Shown one piece after another: positions 63,620 to 64,000 of a stretch of DNA of 64,000 nt (the stretch's first letter is position 1; every line of letters begins with the position of its first letter). The stretch is from Xanthostigma xanthostigma (Eukaryota > Arthropoda > Insecta > Raphidioptera > Raphidiidae), in contig OY754471.1 of NCBI GenBank assembly GCA_963575645.1, forward strand, positions 34,232,401 to 34,296,400, written 5' to 3'. Under the pieces are notes generated by a model, which did not search any database, had not been told where the DNA came from, and saw only the letters and a list, made by a program, of their open reading frames with translations. The position numbers and the translations under genes are program-made.

Positions 63620-64000
63620 ACGAAATTTTCGTTCACGATATCTCATGAACAAATAAACCGATTTTGATGCGATTTGCGGCAGTCGACGCAATTTTTTAAC
63701 CTAAAAAAGTAATTTAATATAGAAAAATCGATCTCATAGGAATTTTACGAGCAATATAAAAAAACACTTTTTTACAAATTTTTTGTTCACGATATCTCGT
63801 GAACAAATGAGCCGATTTTGCTGCGGTTTGCTGCAATCGACGCAGTTTTTTTAACCTAAGAAAGTAAATTATTACAAAAAAATCGATTTGATAAGAATTT
63901 TACGAGTAATTTTAAAAAATTACTTTTTTCCTAATTTTTCGTTTACGTTATCTCATGAACAAATGAACCAATTTTTATATAGTTTGCGGCGATCGACGCA
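63620..64000. repeat. ~155-bp tandem repeat at right edge
   Basis: The phrase TCACGATATCTCATGAACAA recurs with spacings of 154 and 156 bp (anchor bases 63636, 63790 and 63946). Each unit continues GATTTGCGGCAGTCGACGCA, TTTTTTAACCTAA, AAATCGAT and TTTTACGAG. At least 2.4 units are present and the array leaves the window, so its size is unknown. Related sequence lies in opposite orientation near 55300-55450. Confidence 0.85.

Overview
The window is gene-poor, AT-rich, repeat-packed DNA from an arthropod, most likely an insect. The evidence is a Ty3/gypsy and a BEL/Pao LTR retrotransposon, remnants of hAT, I-group non-LTR and tyrosine-recombinase-like transposon genes with spliceosomal introns, many foldback MITEs, and interspersed repeats whose wording (ends in ACCGACTTC, 'AAAATCGGTCAAGCCGTTT', strings of GACAGACAGACAAACGGAC) I associate with insects, Lepidoptera among them. 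The order is inference. I found no ordinary host gene and no intact functional RNA gene in 64 kb.

Layout. 1-3.2 kb holds hAT-type MITEs and a foldback unit. 3.4-9.6 kb is a roughly 0.7-kb foldback element split by a complete, very young Ty3/gypsy element (3867-9300, target duplication ATTA). 10-11 kb holds a MITE and a non-LTR RNase H remnant. 12.4-17.3 kb is a composite element: inverted ends next to long (TA)n tracts, subterminal GGATCTCC motifs, and inside it four minus-strand exon remnants of a tyrosine-recombinase/SANT-type transposon protein whose introns carry two younger MITEs. 17.5-46.4 kb is a mosaic of MITEs, palindromes, tandem repeats, SINE-like units and transposase fragments. 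46.4-52.6 kb is a complete minus-strand BEL/Pao element with identical 185-bp LTRs and target duplication ATTAT. 52.6-64 kb holds a 96-bp tandem array, several large foldback elements and a roughly 155-bp tandem array running off the right edge.

The two LTR elements appear to solve the gag-pol problem in different ways. The gypsy element has an in-frame A_AAA_AAC slippery heptamer directly before the gag UAA, followed 9 nt later by a 7-bp stem-loop; its pol frame (-1) has no ATG before the protease. The BEL element has gag and pol in the same frame, separated by one UGA followed by CUA, a context known for stop-codon readthrough. The other strong candidate for something new is the 12.4-17.3 kb element, which combines terminal inverted repeats with a spliced tyrosine-recombinase-like gene.

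All repeat families were recognised by eye from copies within the window; family names follow from target-site duplications and termini, not from a database search.
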